DNA from: Alphaproteobacteria bacterium
Lineage (GTDB): Bacteria; Pseudomonadota; Alphaproteobacteria; Sphingomonadales; Kordiimonadaceae
Direction: 5' to 3'
DNA: 39,386 bases
NCBI GenBank assembly: GCA_021774695.1
Contig: JAJFIU010000026.1
Location: 1-39,386, forward strand
Shown: positions 10,301 to 18,678 of the stretch, piece by piece
Layout: each line of letters opens with the position of its first letter
How positions within the stretch are numbered: the stretch's first letter is position 1
Program-made: the position numbers and the translations under genes
The notes under the pieces: generated by a model
Database searches by the model: none
Seen by the model: only the letters and a program-made list of their open reading frames with translations
What the model was told of the DNA's origin: nothing

Positions 10301-10842
10301 TTGTGGGCTGGTGGAAACAAGTCAATCAGGCCGCCCCGAATGGCAAACTCGCCCGGTTCCATGACCTGGCTTGAACGATTGTAGCCGTTGGCAGCCAAGA
10401 AATTGGTCAACTCTTTCATATCAACCCGGTCACCGGGGACTGCGTGGAATGTTGCCGCTTTCAGAGCGCCTCGCGCAGGCATGCGCTGCAGTGCCGCGTT
10501 AACGGTGGTCAAAACTAGCCGAGGCTTTTTCTGGTTGCTTGATGTTAGCGCAGACAGCGCGGCCATACGGCGCGCGATAATGTCAGCTTGAGGGCCAACC
10601 CGGTCGTACGGCAAACAATCCCAGGCGGGCAGGGTAACAATATCAAGTTTTGGTGCAAAAAAACCAATCGCAGCCTGAAGCATAGAAAGGCGAGCATCGT
10701 CTCGGGCAATGTGCAGCAAGGGCCGTTTGGCGCTTGCAAACGCCCGTTCGGCAAGGTCCGCCAGCAGCATAGCATCAAAGCCGCTTGGAACATGCGCCAG
10801 TGTCAGTGGCTGCTCATTATCGATCAGATCGTCAAAATTCAT
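7342..10842 (-). CDS. mfd: Transcription-repair coupling factor Mfd
   Basis: DNA translocase of 1166 residues that removes RNA polymerase stalled at lesions and recruits UvrA. In order: a UvrB-like region (about residues 1-330), the RNA-polymerase-interacting CarD-like domain (LAPGDLVVHVSHGIGKFIGLE, about 490-560), the superfamily 2 helicase core with Walker A GDVGFGKTE and Walker B DEEQHFG, the RecG-like translocation motif after LRGRVGRSKTRAYAY, and the C-terminal TRCF domain. The length fits the family. It starts 16 bases after sdhE ends on the same strand, and recG diverges from sdhE, an arrangement I know from many alphaproteobacteria. Confidence 0.98.
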   Translation of the reverse strand: MNFDDLIDNEQPLTLAHVPSGFDAMLLADLAERAFASAKRPLLHIARDDARLSMLQAAIGFFAPKLDIVTLPAWDCLPYDRVGPQADIIARRMAALSALTSSNQKKPRLVLTTVNAALQRMPARGALKAATFHAVPGDRVDMKELTNFLAANGYNRSSQVMEPGEFAIRGGLIDLFPPAHKEPLRLDFFGDELDTIRRFDPLDQRTTGTTDVLHLKPASEYALDEDAITRFRKNYVAMFGPARSDDLLYESVSEGRKYQGAEHWLPLFHENLSSLFEYIKNPVLTLDHQADEAAGERQKAINDYHDSRQQAWEIMRQNRDNRTPPYKPVPTATLYLSEAEWQDQLEQLNVERLTPFEEPAALDVVSFAARQGRNFGPERNNKDINVYDAVRDHVTALRSSKKRVVFACYSLGAADRMKGVLEDHGLTPVGLAETWESIRTESKTGIAVTVLPLESGFETDDLAIISEQDVLGDRLVRKSRRNKRADNFLKEASTLAPGDLVVHVSHGIGKFIGLETITVSGASHDCLLLSYLGGDKLYVPVENIEILSRYGSEDAGGQLDKLGGVAWQGRKAKMKKRIREMADQLIKLAAARALKEGQRITIQEGMYDEFCARFPYTETDDQLRSITDVIGDLASGKPMDRLICGDVGFGKTEVALRAAFLTVMEGHQVAIVAPTTLLVRQHYLNFTERFKGLPVRIGQLSRLVPGKTMKATKDEMQKGTTDIVIGTHAMLAKDIKFRDMGLLIVDEEQHFGVAHKEKLKELKANVHVLTLTATPIPRTLQMAMSGIRDLSLIATPPVDRLAVRTFVLPFDTMVVREALLREHYRGGQSFYVCPRIADLEEAATFLREEVPEVKFIMAHGQMAPKTIEDVMTAYYEGRYDVLLSTSIIESGIDIPTANTMVVHRADMFGLSQLYQLRGRVGRSKTRAYAYLTTPPGRRLTENADKRLQVLQALDTLGAGFSIASHDMDIRGAGNLLGDEQSGHIREVGVELYQKMLEEAVAEARAGQSEDDFTESSWSPQINLGATVMIPEKYVPDLTQRMALYRRLADLETREDVDAFCAELIDRFGPLPSEVKQLAAIMIIKGHSKRAGIDRLEAGPKGLILSFRDDKFANPAGLVDFISATGQTAKLRPDHKLVYFARMDKVSTRLKSASAITRKLAAVAIAV

Positions 10843-10858
10843 GAGGTTTCCGGTGCGG

Positions 10859-11161
10859 TTAGCGTGCTTTTAGCACCATAAAATCCAGTTTTTGTAGCCG
10901 ACGCATCATCGCCCCCTGAAACTGTTCTGGCACGTCGGTGCCGTCGGTTACCCATTTTAGAATCTCATGGTCTTGTTCCTCAAACAGGCTTTCGAACCAG
11001 CTGCAATCATCGTCATTGAATGATTGAACGTTAGCGTCAATAAAATTCCCGAATATCAGGTCCAGCTCTTTAATGCCGCGATGCCATGCCCGAAAAAGCA
11101 ACCGCCGTTTGCGGTTTTCAAGGCCGATTTCTTTATGCGGATTGTAGGTCAAGTCAGTCAT
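10859..11161 (-). CDS. sdhE: Succinate dehydrogenase flavinylation factor SdhE
   Basis: A 100-residue soluble protein of the SdhE/YgfY (CptB, mitochondrial Sdh5/SDHAF2) family, which promotes covalent FAD attachment to the succinate dehydrogenase flavoprotein. The conserved motif is present as RAWHRGIKELDLIFGNF (RGxxE core at about residues 28-32), within the expected small helical bundle with many acidic residues. Family members are 80-100 residues, so the length is normal. It lies immediately upstream of mfd and diverges from recG. The sdhCDAB genes are not in the window, which is usual for this gene. Confidence 0.92.
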   Translation of the reverse strand: MTDLTYNPHKEIGLENRKRRLLFRAWHRGIKELDLIFGNFIDANVQSFNDDDCSWFESLFEEQDHEILKWVTDGTDVPEQFQGAMMRRLQKLDFMVLKAR

Positions 11162-11274
11162 TTACAGTGCCTGTTAACAGAGCCATTGGCTGGCGGCACA
11201 CCATAAGCTATGGTCTTGCATCGTAAAAGCGAAACTTTGATTTCAAGACCGATTTTTGGGGAATGATACCGACC

Positions 11275-13359
11275 ATGCGGCCAGAGGCACTCTTTGATTA
11301 TTTCGCAGATGTGGAGCGCTTGCCCGGTATTGGCAAACGCAACCGCGTAGCACTTGAGCGTCTGCTTGGTACGCGGCTGGTTGACCTGCTTCTTCATTTG
11401 CCAACCGGGCTGGTTGATCGGCGCTACCGGCCAAAGATCAACGATGCCGTGCCCGGCGGCATTGTAACACTAGAGGTGACAGTTGACGAACATGTCGCCA
11501 GCCTCAACCGGCGTATGCCGTACCGGGTTCATTGTCACGATGAAAGCGGCGAGCTGACGCTGGTGTTTTTTAACCCGCGCGCTGATTGGCTTGTGCGCCA
11601 ACTGCCAGTGGGCGAGCAGCGTATCATCAGCGGCAAGCTTGAAGAGTATCAGGGCAAAGCCCAGATCACACATCCTGACTATATGGTCTCGAAGGATAAC
11701 GCTGATGAAATGCCCGATTTGGAGACGGTTTATCCGCTTACGGCCGGCCTTTCAGGAAAAATTCTCAGAAAAGCCACGCAGGCCGCCGTGGATATCGTGC
11801 CCGACCTGCCTGAATGGCTTGATGGCCCACTAATCAAGCGTGACAAGTTGCCAGCCTTTGTTGAAGCACTCCGCGCTGTTCACAGCCCCACTTCGATTGA
11901 GGATATTGCGCCGTCTTCATTGGCACGCAGGCGGCTTGCTTGCGACGAACTGCTTGCGACCCAGTTGGCGTTGGCGATTGTACGCGAACGCACTCGGCGA
12001 AAGCGCGGCCGGTCACTGATGGGTGATGGTACTATTTGCGAGCGTCTGTTTAATGCTCTGCCCTACACCTTAACAGGAGACCAGCAAACCGCATTGCGGG
12101 AGATTGTTGCCGACTTGAAAAGCGAGAAAGCCATGCTGCGGCTGATGCAGGGCGATGTGGGTAGCGGTAAAACCATTGTGGCGTTGGCCGCAATTTGTGC
12201 TGCGGTGGAAGCGGGCGTGCAAACAGCGCTGCTGGCACCAACTGAAATTTTGGCCCACCAGCATTTGGATACAATCGCGCCGCTCGCCGAAAAAACCGGG
12301 TTGAAAATCGCGCTGCTGACCGGGCGAAATAAAGGCAAGCCCCGCGCAGCCTTGCTGGAAGCGTTGGCGAACGGCGAAATAGACCTGCTGATCGGCACCC
12401 ATGCAATCATCCAGCAGGATGTGCATTTTAAAGACCTGGGGTTTGCCATTATTGACGAACAACACCGGTTTGGGGTGCAGCAGCGGCTGGCTCTGGCCGC
12501 CAAGGCTGATCACGGCGTTGACGTGCTGGGCATGACCGCAACGCCGATACCGCGCACGTTAACGCTTACTGCATACGGCGACATGGATGTGTCGCTGATC
12601 CGCGAAAAACCACCGGGCCGGAAGCCTGTGGACACGCGGGTTGTCGCACTTGACCGGCTCGCAGATGTGGCAGCAGGCATTGGCCGGGCGGTGAAAGCCG
12701 GTGCACGGGCTTACTGGGTGTGCCCGCTGGTTGAAGAAAGTGAATTATTGGACCTTGCGGCGGCGGAGGAGCGATACGGCACCCTCAAGCACATGTTCGG
12801 TGATCATGTCGGCCTAGTGCACGGCAAGATGAAAGGCGCGGACAAAGACGCAGCGATGGCCAAATTCCAAAGCGGTGAGATCACAATACTCGTGTCCACA
12901 ACAGTTATCGAAGTGGGCGTTAATGTACCCGAAGCTACCATTATGGTTATCGAGCACGCTGAGCGGTTTGGCCTTTCGCAGTTGCACCAACTTCGGGGCA
13001 GGGTTGGCCGCAGTGATCAGAAATCCAGCTGTTTACTGCAGCGCGCCAATGAGAAAGGTGAAGTGGCGAGGAAACGGCTAAAAATTATGCGCGAAACCGA
13101 TGATGGTTTCGTTATTGCCGAGGAAGACCTACGCCTGCGCGGTGGCGGTGAAGTGCTTGGCACCAAGCAAAGCGGCCTGCCTGAGTTTAAACTGGTTGAT
13201 TTCGCCGAACATGCCGACCTGATCGAGCTCGCCCGCGATGATGCCCGTATGATTGTAGCCAAAGACCCGGAACTGACCGGCAAACGAGGGCAGGCGCTGC
13301 GGCATTTGCTATATCTATTTGAACGCGACGAGGGCGTGCGTCTGATGCAATCGGGTTGA
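11275..13359 (+). CDS. recG: ATP-dependent DNA helicase RecG
   Basis: Branch-migration helicase that remodels stalled replication forks and recombination intermediates. It contains the N-terminal helix-hairpin-helix-like segment (RLPGIGKRNRVALERLLG), the OB-fold wedge domain (about residues 55-150), and a superfamily 2 core with Walker A GDVGSGKTIVAL, DEQHRFGVQQR, GMTATPIPRTL and QLRGRVGRSDQ. The full length of about 694-698 residues is typical. The start is uncertain: ATG at 11263 has GGGG too close, while ATG at 11275 gives the N-terminus MRPEALF that is usual for the family, with a long spacing. I prefer 11275. Several long antisense frames inside this gene are shadows. Confidence 0.97.
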   Translation: MRPEALFDYFADVERLPGIGKRNRVALERLLGTRLVDLLLHLPTGLVDRRYRPKINDAVPGGIVTLEVTVDEHVASLNRRMPYRVHCHDESGELTLVFFNPRADWLVRQLPVGEQRIISGKLEEYQGKAQITHPDYMVSKDNADEMPDLETVYPLTAGLSGKILRKATQAAVDIVPDLPEWLDGPLIKRDKLPAFVEALRAVHSPTSIEDIAPSSLARRRLACDELLATQLALAIVRERTRRKRGRSLMGDGTICERLFNALPYTLTGDQQTALREIVADLKSEKAMLRLMQGDVGSGKTIVALAAICAAVEAGVQTALLAPTEILAHQHLDTIAPLAEKTGLKIALLTGRNKGKPRAALLEALANGEIDLLIGTHAIIQQDVHFKDLGFAIIDEQHRFGVQQRLALAAKADHGVDVLGMTATPIPRTLTLTAYGDMDVSLIREKPPGRKPVDTRVVALDRLADVAAGIGRAVKAGARAYWVCPLVEESELLDLAAAEERYGTLKHMFGDHVGLVHGKMKGADKDAAMAKFQSGEITILVSTTVIEVGVNVPEATIMVIEHAERFGLSQLHQLRGRVGRSDQKSSCLLQRANEKGEVARKRLKIMRETDDGFVIAEEDLRLRGGGEVLGTKQSGLPEFKLVDFAEHADLIELARDDARMIVAKDPELTGKRGQALRHLLYLFERDEGVRLMQSG

Positions 13360-13420
13360 TTGACTATCTGCGCGGCGCACTAATTCAAGTAAGAGACTAA
13401 GATCAAACGGGAATTCTTCT

Positions 13421-14944
13421 ATGGCGTGGAAAAAAGAGCTGGCGGAAAAAGCGAAACGTGAGGCGCTCGCCGAAAAGATGGGCGGCGAGGAAAAAGTTGC
13501 GCGCCAGCACAAGCGCGGCAAAATGGATGTTCGCGCTAGGGTTCACAAAATGGTAGACCCCGGGTCTTTCCGTGAAATAGGCAAGCTGGCCGGTAAAGGT
13601 CATTACGATGACGGCGGCGAGCTGGGAGACTTCACACCAGCTAACATGATTTTTGGCAAAGCTGAGGTCAATCAACGGCCCACAGTAATTGTTGGCGATG
13701 ATTTCACTGTGCGCGGCGGTGCTGCAGACGCCGCTATATGGCGCAAGGGCATTTTGGCCGAGCAAATGGCGGGTGAGTATGGCTTACCGCTTATCCGGCT
13801 GATTGATGGCACTGGCGGTGGTGGTTCGGTTAAATCGCTTGAAGATATGGGCCTTACTTATGTGCCGTGGCTGCCGGGTTGGGAACATGTGGTTAAAAAC
13901 CTGGAAACGGTGCCTGTTGTTGCACTGGCGCTGGGCTCGGTTGCGGGGCTGGGCGCCGCGCGCGTTGTTGCTAGCCACTACAGCGTCATGGTCAAGGGCA
14001 TGTCGCATATGTTTACGGCCGGGCCTGCAGTTGTTGCGGCAATCGGTGAGGACTTAGATAAAGAAGCATTGGGCGGCGCTGACATTCATGCGCGCAACGG
14101 CGCGGTGGACGATGTAGTTGACAGTGAAGAGGCGGCTTTTGAGGCCGCAAGAACTTTCCTTTCTTACCTGCCGCAGGCGGTTGGCAAAAAGGCAGACCGC
14201 GTCGAGGTTTCGGACGGCGTTGAGCGGCGGGATGAAAGTTTGCTATCGGCTGTGCCCGAAGACAGAAAAAAAGCCTATTCAATGCGCAAAATACTGAAGT
14301 CGGTTGTCGATAAGGGAAGCCTGTTTGAAATGGGCCGCTTTTGGGGGCAGGCGGTGGTTACGGCTTTTGCCCGGCTTGATGGCTGGCCAGTGGCGGTATT
14401 GGCATCAAACCCAAGTTACCTGGGCGGATCCTGGACTGCTGACACCGCGCGCAAAGTTGAGCGTTTTGTTAAGCTTGCCAACACGTTCGGCCTGCCGGTG
14501 GTGCATTTTGTTGATAACCCCGGCTTTATGATTGGGCTTGAGGCTGAAAAGGCCGCTACAATCCGGTTCGGTGTTGATGCACTGAACGGCATCTATAAGT
14601 CCAGCGTGCCGTGGGCGACAGTTATCGTGCGAAAGGCATACGGCGTGGCCGGTGCGGCCATGAGCGACCACACGAAGTTTCAATATCGCTTGGCATGGCC
14701 TTCGGGGGATTGGGGCAGCCTGCCGCTGGAAGGCGGGATTGAGGTTGCCTACAAAGCTGAACTGGAAGCTGCGGAAGACCCGGCGGCCCATCTGGCCGAT
14801 ATTCGCGCGCGGCTTGATAAAGTACGCAGCCCGTTCCGCACTGCGGAAGCCTTCATGATTGAAGACGTGATCGACCCGCGCGAGACCAGACCGTTGTTGT
14901 GTGAGTTTGCGAACTTGGCGCAAGCAAAGCTAGACCATTGTTAA
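13421..14944 (+). CDS. Acyl-CoA carboxylase carboxyltransferase (beta) subunit
   Basis: A 507-residue crotonase-fold carboxyltransferase of the biotin-dependent acyl-CoA carboxylase family (propionyl-, methylcrotonyl- and geranyl-CoA carboxylases). It transfers carboxyl from biotin to an acyl-CoA. Both halves of the domain are seen: the N-terminal half with VRGGAADAAIWRKG, RLIDGTGGGGSV and AARVVASHYSVMVKG, and the C-terminal half with LASNPSYLGGSWTADTARK, FVDNPGFMIGLEAEK and AYGVAGAAM. No biotin carboxylase/BCCP alpha subunit is adjacent, so the substrate cannot be read from context. The family commonly starts with a helical MAWKKE-type segment, which supports the ATG at 13421. Methylcrotonyl-CoA or a related branched acyl-CoA is possible, but not shown. 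Confidence 0.92.
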   Translation: MAWKKELAEKAKREALAEKMGGEEKVARQHKRGKMDVRARVHKMVDPGSFREIGKLAGKGHYDDGGELGDFTPANMIFGKAEVNQRPTVIVGDDFTVRGGAADAAIWRKGILAEQMAGEYGLPLIRLIDGTGGGGSVKSLEDMGLTYVPWLPGWEHVVKNLETVPVVALALGSVAGLGAARVVASHYSVMVKGMSHMFTAGPAVVAAIGEDLDKEALGGADIHARNGAVDDVVDSEEAAFEAARTFLSYLPQAVGKKADRVEVSDGVERRDESLLSAVPEDRKKAYSMRKILKSVVDKGSLFEMGRFWGQAVVTAFARLDGWPVAVLASNPSYLGGSWTADTARKVERFVKLANTFGLPVVHFVDNPGFMIGLEAEKAATIRFGVDALNGIYKSSVPWATVIVRKAYGVAGAAMSDHTKFQYRLAWPSGDWGSLPLEGGIEVAYKAELEAAEDPAAHLADIRARLDKVRSPFRTAEAFMIEDVIDPRETRPLLCEFANLAQAKLDHC

Positions 14945-15210
14945 TACAATGGTTTTTCTTCTGAATTTGATTTAGGTTGCTATTTTTGGGCAACCATGAC
15001 CTTATGCGCGCACAAATGCAGCGCGAAGATAACGAAAACCTCGTTGGCAGCATTTGTTTGGAGAGGCGACTAATTTGATTGCTGCTCCGTTTTGATGCCC
15101 AAGGCATCTGATATACGGTGGTTCATCTCCGCAAACCCCCCTGAAGAAAAAGACAGCCTTACTGTGCAGTGCAATGCGTGCTGCGCCTGTTGTCTTATGA
15201 AAGTAAACAC
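14945..15210. other. Intergenic region upstream of rhlE, nothing firm
   Basis: About 266 bases without a coding frame. Two small hairpins can be drawn: GGTTGC/GCAACC at 14975-14995 with a nine-base loop, and GATGCC/GGCATC at 15094-15108 with a three-base loop. Neither is followed by a T-run. It may be a long 5' leader for the helicase gene, as cold-regulated helicases often have, but I cannot show this. Confidence 0.35.
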
Positions 15211-16563
15211 TTGAAAAATTTTAATGATCTCGGCATTTCCGAGGTTCTACTCCGCGCTGTATCCGAAGCGGGCTACACGCAAGCTACCCCTATTCAAACC
15301 AAAGTTATTCCTGCGATGATCGCGGGCAACGACATTGTTGGCATCGCGCAAACCGGCACCGGCAAAACCGCGTCATTTGTGCTGCCTTTGCTGCACCATA
15401 TTCACGAGCAAGCTCGCAAACCGCAGCCAAAAACATGTGGCGCGCTTATTTTGGCACCAACGCGAGAGTTGGCAGCGCAAATCCACGACAATGTCCGCCT
15501 TTACGCCAAATTTATGAATGTATCGTCGGCACTGGTTGTTGGTGGTGTGAAGCCTCAAAAGCAAATTAAAGCGCTGGCGCGCGGGCTCGATATTCTTGTC
15601 GCCACGCCCGGCCGTTTGGAAGACCACCAGTCAACCGGTGTGATCCGGCTAGATGCAACAAGCACTATCATCCTCGATGAGGCTGATCAGATGCTGGACA
15701 TGGGTTTCATTCCGGCCATCCGTCGAATTTTGGGTTCATTGCCCAAGCGGCGTCAAACCATCCTGATGTCGGCGACTATGCCAAAGCAAATCAGAAGCCT
15801 GTCCAACGATTTCCTGACAAGACCACAAGAAATTGCAGTTACACCGGCGTCAAAGCCGATTGAGAAAATCGAGCAGCGGCTGATGTCAGCAGCGGGTCAA
15901 AACAAGCGTCAGATGCTGGTTGACCTGTTGAAAAACGAGCCGATTGAGCGGGCAATTGTATTTTCGCGCACCAAACACGGCGCAAACAAAATTGTACAAC
16001 ATCTTGAAAAGGCCGGGCTTTCTGCAGCTGCTATCCACGGCAATAAAAGCCAGGGACAGCGCGAAAAAGCGTTGGCGGGCTTCAAGAACGGATCAATCAA
16101 AACATTGGTGGCCACTGATATCGCTGCACGCGGCATTGATGTGGACGGCATCTCACATGTGATCAACTTGGACTTGCCGCAAGTTCCTGAAGTGTATGTG
16201 CACCGGATCGGACGCACGGCACGGGCTGGGAAAAGCGGTATAGCAATATCGCTATGCGGCGAGGCTGAGCTTGACCTGTTGAAGGCAATTGAAAAGCTAG
16301 TCGGGAGGATACCGGGCACGCGACCAGATGGATCAACTGCACCGGCCGAAGAAAAACAGGCAAACAATCCACTATCTGAAAGTCAGCGGCGCAACCAGCG
16401 CCGCCGCAGAAATGGACACCCAAATAACGCTCAGCCAGAGCGGCAGGGGAAATCTGGTCGTTACAACGGCGGTGGGCGCCCTAATGGCAGGCCAAACACC
16501 GGTAGCAACAATAATGGCGCCAATAGCAACGAGCACCGCTCGAATGCGCGGCGCTCAGCATGA
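15211..16563 (+). CDS. rhlE: DEAD-box RNA helicase, RhlE type
   Basis: ATP-dependent RNA helicase acting in RNA decay or ribosome assembly. The motifs appear in order: Q motif (TPIQTKVIP), Walker A AQTGTGKT, PTRELA, DEAD box (LDEADQMLDMGF), SAT (MSATMP), and HRIGRTARAGKSG. The last 75 or so residues form a disordered tail rich in Arg, Asn and Gly, as is usual for RhlE. The frame is open from an ATG at 15169, but that gives 14 residues absent from the family. The TTG at 15211 gives the family-like N-terminus MKNFNDLGIS, with GAAAG about eight bases upstream, so I prefer it with modest confidence. The stop overlaps the start frame of the next gene (ATGA at 16560-16563). Confidence 0.92.
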   Translation: MKNFNDLGISEVLLRAVSEAGYTQATPIQTKVIPAMIAGNDIVGIAQTGTGKTASFVLPLLHHIHEQARKPQPKTCGALILAPTRELAAQIHDNVRLYAKFMNVSSALVVGGVKPQKQIKALARGLDILVATPGRLEDHQSTGVIRLDATSTIILDEADQMLDMGFIPAIRRILGSLPKRRQTILMSATMPKQIRSLSNDFLTRPQEIAVTPASKPIEKIEQRLMSAAGQNKRQMLVDLLKNEPIERAIVFSRTKHGANKIVQHLEKAGLSAAAIHGNKSQGQREKALAGFKNGSIKTLVATDIAARGIDVDGISHVINLDLPQVPEVYVHRIGRTARAGKSGIAISLCGEAELDLLKAIEKLVGRIPGTRPDGSTAPAEEKQANNPLSESQRRNQRRRRNGHPNNAQPERQGKSGRYNGGGRPNGRPNTGSNNNGANSNEHRSNARRSA

Positions 16564-17372
16564 CGGGTTCCGCAGCAATACCTCGCAATGTTCGTTTCAC
16601 CAAATGGAAGACACAGATTATGATTGCTCAGTTATCGCTGTTAATTCTTTCACTTGGTATTCTTACTAGCGCTGCCTTTGGGCAAGATACAGACATTCCT
16701 GAAAATGCAACGGCCAAACGGTTTGGTTCTGGCTGGGACTGCAATCTGGGATACCGCAAGGCCGGTGCGGCGTGTGCGGCTATTAAGATACCGGTTAACG
16801 CCTACCCGACCAATAAATCATATGGTACGGGCTGGGAGTGTAGCCGCGGTTTTCTGAGAAGTGGGTCCGAATGCGGCGCTGTGATTGTGCCGGAAAACGC
16901 CTATTTGAATGATCGCGGTGATGGATGGAAGTGCGTTAGAGGCCACAAGATAATCGCGAATGAATGTGATCTTGTTACGGTGCCAGAAAATGCTTTCCTG
17001 TCCGACAGTCGCAGTGGCCCAGGTTGGGATTGTTTCGAGACGCACCGAATGGTGGGAGACGCATGTGAGCTGATAGTTGTGCCGCAAAACGCTTATTTTG
17101 ACAGGGGAACCTATCTGACAAACTGGAAGTGCATTCGTGGATTTCAGCCTGAGAACAGCGCGTGTGTTGCGATTGCAGTTCCTGCCAACGGGTATCTGTC
17201 TGAAAGCTCCTACCAGTCTGGCTGGAAATGTGAACGTGGCTACAGCGCAAGCAATTCTCTTTGTGTTGCCATAAGGTTACCGAATAACTCTCATTTAGAT
17301 TCTTCAGGTAACGACTGGAAATGTGATCCGCAATATATCAAACGCGATGGCGCCTGCGTTATTCAAAGTTAA
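16560..17372 (+). CDS. Exported protein of seven tandem Cys-pair repeats
   Basis: I do not recognise a named family. After a signal peptide (hydrophobic core IAQLSLLILSLGIL, cleavage near SAAFGQ), the mature protein consists of seven repeats of about 32-37 residues with the consensus GWxCxRGY...xxCxxIxVPxNAYL. Each repeat carries two Cys about 11 residues apart, giving 14 Cys in the mature part; the seventh repeat is cut short at the C-terminus (GACVIQS). The regular pairing suggests one disulfide per repeat in an extended periplasmic or surface rod. An ATG at 16620 with GGAAG nine bases upstream is the likelier start for a normal signal peptide; the ATG at 16560 would couple translation to rhlE. 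Function unknown. Confidence 0.85.
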   Translation: MTGSAAIPRNVRFTKWKTQIMIAQLSLLILSLGILTSAAFGQDTDIPENATAKRFGSGWDCNLGYRKAGAACAAIKIPVNAYPTNKSYGTGWECSRGFLRSGSECGAVIVPENAYLNDRGDGWKCVRGHKIIANECDLVTVPENAFLSDSRSGPGWDCFETHRMVGDACELIVVPQNAYFDRGTYLTNWKCIRGFQPENSACVAIAVPANGYLSESSYQSGWKCERGYSASNSLCVAIRLPNNSHLDSSGNDWKCDPQYIKRDGACVIQS

Positions 17373-17394
17373 AAGATTACCTGCACGTGTTTTG

Positions 17395-18618
17395 TTACAC
17401 AATTCGCTTTTCGTAAACGCGGTAAGTTTTATAAACGACACATCCAATTTCCTCGAGGATCGAGCGCATGCCATCATTATCCTCGAGGATCCAACCCAAT
17501 TCGCCCCAGTAAGCGCCGCGTTTTTCCACATGCTGGCGGCTGACATCGATCATCCACATCGACATGGCGGCCCCCAGAGGCCCACGTTGGAACTTTTTGC
17601 GCACACCCATTAAGGGCACCCGGCACCGGTTTTCCTTGCCGTTTAGCATGCGGTAAGCCAGCTTAAAAATGCCGAACGGAAACAGTTTGCCGTCCAAATC
17701 GCTGATTTTATGGTTCACATCGGGGATAGTTAACATGAATGCCACCGGCTCGCCGTCATACTCGCAGATATAGGTGCGGTAGGGTTTAACTACCGGTTTC
17801 AAGCTTTTGGCGCCGTGGGCGACCTCTTTATCGGTGAAGGGCACATAGCCCCAGTTGTCGCTCCAGGCTTCATTGTAAATGTCCAGTACTACAGCAACTT
17901 CTTCATCAAATCGTTTCATGTCTATGGGGCGCATGGTAACGCGCTTGTTCTTTTGGGCCATTTTAACGATGCGCATGGCCCGGTCCGGCATTGGGATGGT
18001 CAGGTCCAGCGAATAGGCAAACATATCACGGGCTTTTTCCAATCCGTGGTTGTTCAGCCAGCCATCGTAAGATGGGCGCCCATGCGGCATCATCACGCAA
18101 GGCGGCGTGTCGAAGCCGTCTACCAACGTGCCGACTTCTTCGGCAGACGATAGCGACCACGGGCCTTGCATGCGCGTCATGCCGCGAGCTTTTAACCAAT
18201 CTTCCGCCGTTTTTAAAAGGATCTCGGCCGTTTCCTGATCCAGAGCTTCAAAAAAACCGAAGTGTCCCAGGTTTGGACCCCATTTTTCCTGTGCCAAATG
18301 ATCAATTTGTGCACTGATACGGCCAATCTGCTGTCCATCCCGTTCTGCTATCCACATGGATACATCGGCGTGGTCAAAATAGGGGTTTTTGTCTGCTCTC
18401 AACGCATCCATTCGCTCCATCATCAACGGCTGGACCCAATGAGGGTCGTCTGCATAGACAGTGCGGGTCACATTGACAAAGTCCTTCAGGCCCTTGTTAT
18501 CAACAATCTCACGGATTTGGGTGCTGGTGGCTGGTGAAGCAGAAGATGACGGCACAGGAGCGTTCCCACTATTGTTCTTGTATAGCGTCTTGGATAACTT
18601 ACTGGCGTAATTTTGCAA
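17395..18618 (-). CDS. bcerS: Bacterial ceramide synthase (bCerS-like, GNAT fold)
   Basis: A 407-residue soluble protein that I recognise as the GNAT-type family including Caulobacter bCerS, which N-acylates the sphingoid base to give (dihydro)ceramide, unrelated to eukaryotic ceramide synthases. Visible features: a polar low-complexity N-terminus (about 1-33), an N-terminal GNAT-like half (WIAERDGQQIGRISAQIDHLA, MQGPWSLSSAEEVGTLVDGFDTPP), and a C-terminal GNAT half (YNEAWSDNWGYVPFTDKE, CEYDGEPVAFMLTIPDVN, GELGWILEDNDGMRSILEEIG) ending KTYRVYEKRI. No signal peptide or membrane segment is seen. It is the last gene of the lptF-lptG-flippase-desaturase operon, and the spt operon lies within 10 kb, which strongly supports the role. 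A generic acyltransferase is the fallback. Confidence 0.85.
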   Translation of the reverse strand: MQNYASKLSKTLYKNNSGNAPVPSSSASPATSTQIREIVDNKGLKDFVNVTRTVYADDPHWVQPLMMERMDALRADKNPYFDHADVSMWIAERDGQQIGRISAQIDHLAQEKWGPNLGHFGFFEALDQETAEILLKTAEDWLKARGMTRMQGPWSLSSAEEVGTLVDGFDTPPCVMMPHGRPSYDGWLNNHGLEKARDMFAYSLDLTIPMPDRAMRIVKMAQKNKRVTMRPIDMKRFDEEVAVVLDIYNEAWSDNWGYVPFTDKEVAHGAKSLKPVVKPYRTYICEYDGEPVAFMLTIPDVNHKISDLDGKLFPFGIFKLAYRMLNGKENRCRVPLMGVRKKFQRGPLGAAMSMWMIDVSRQHVEKRGAYWGELGWILEDNDGMRSILEEIGCVVYKTYRVYEKRIV

Positions 18619-18678
18619 GCTCGATCCAGAGAAGGGAGCAAGAACCGACTATGGAATGTTTTGGAGTATTGCCGGATG

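Noticed and set aside
12050-12513. Three overlapping minus-strand frames of 118-147 residues inside recG
   Set aside because: They lie wholly opposite conserved RecG helicase motifs, have no family resemblance and no ribosome-binding site; shadows of a high-coding-bias gene.
14405-14923. A 172-residue minus-strand frame
   Set aside because: Antisense to the carboxyltransferase gene, and composition is unlike a real protein.
15094-15108. Small hairpin GATGCC-CAA-GGCATC as a terminator or riboswitch
   Set aside because: No T-run follows and no known riboswitch core is seen; six pairs alone are common by chance.
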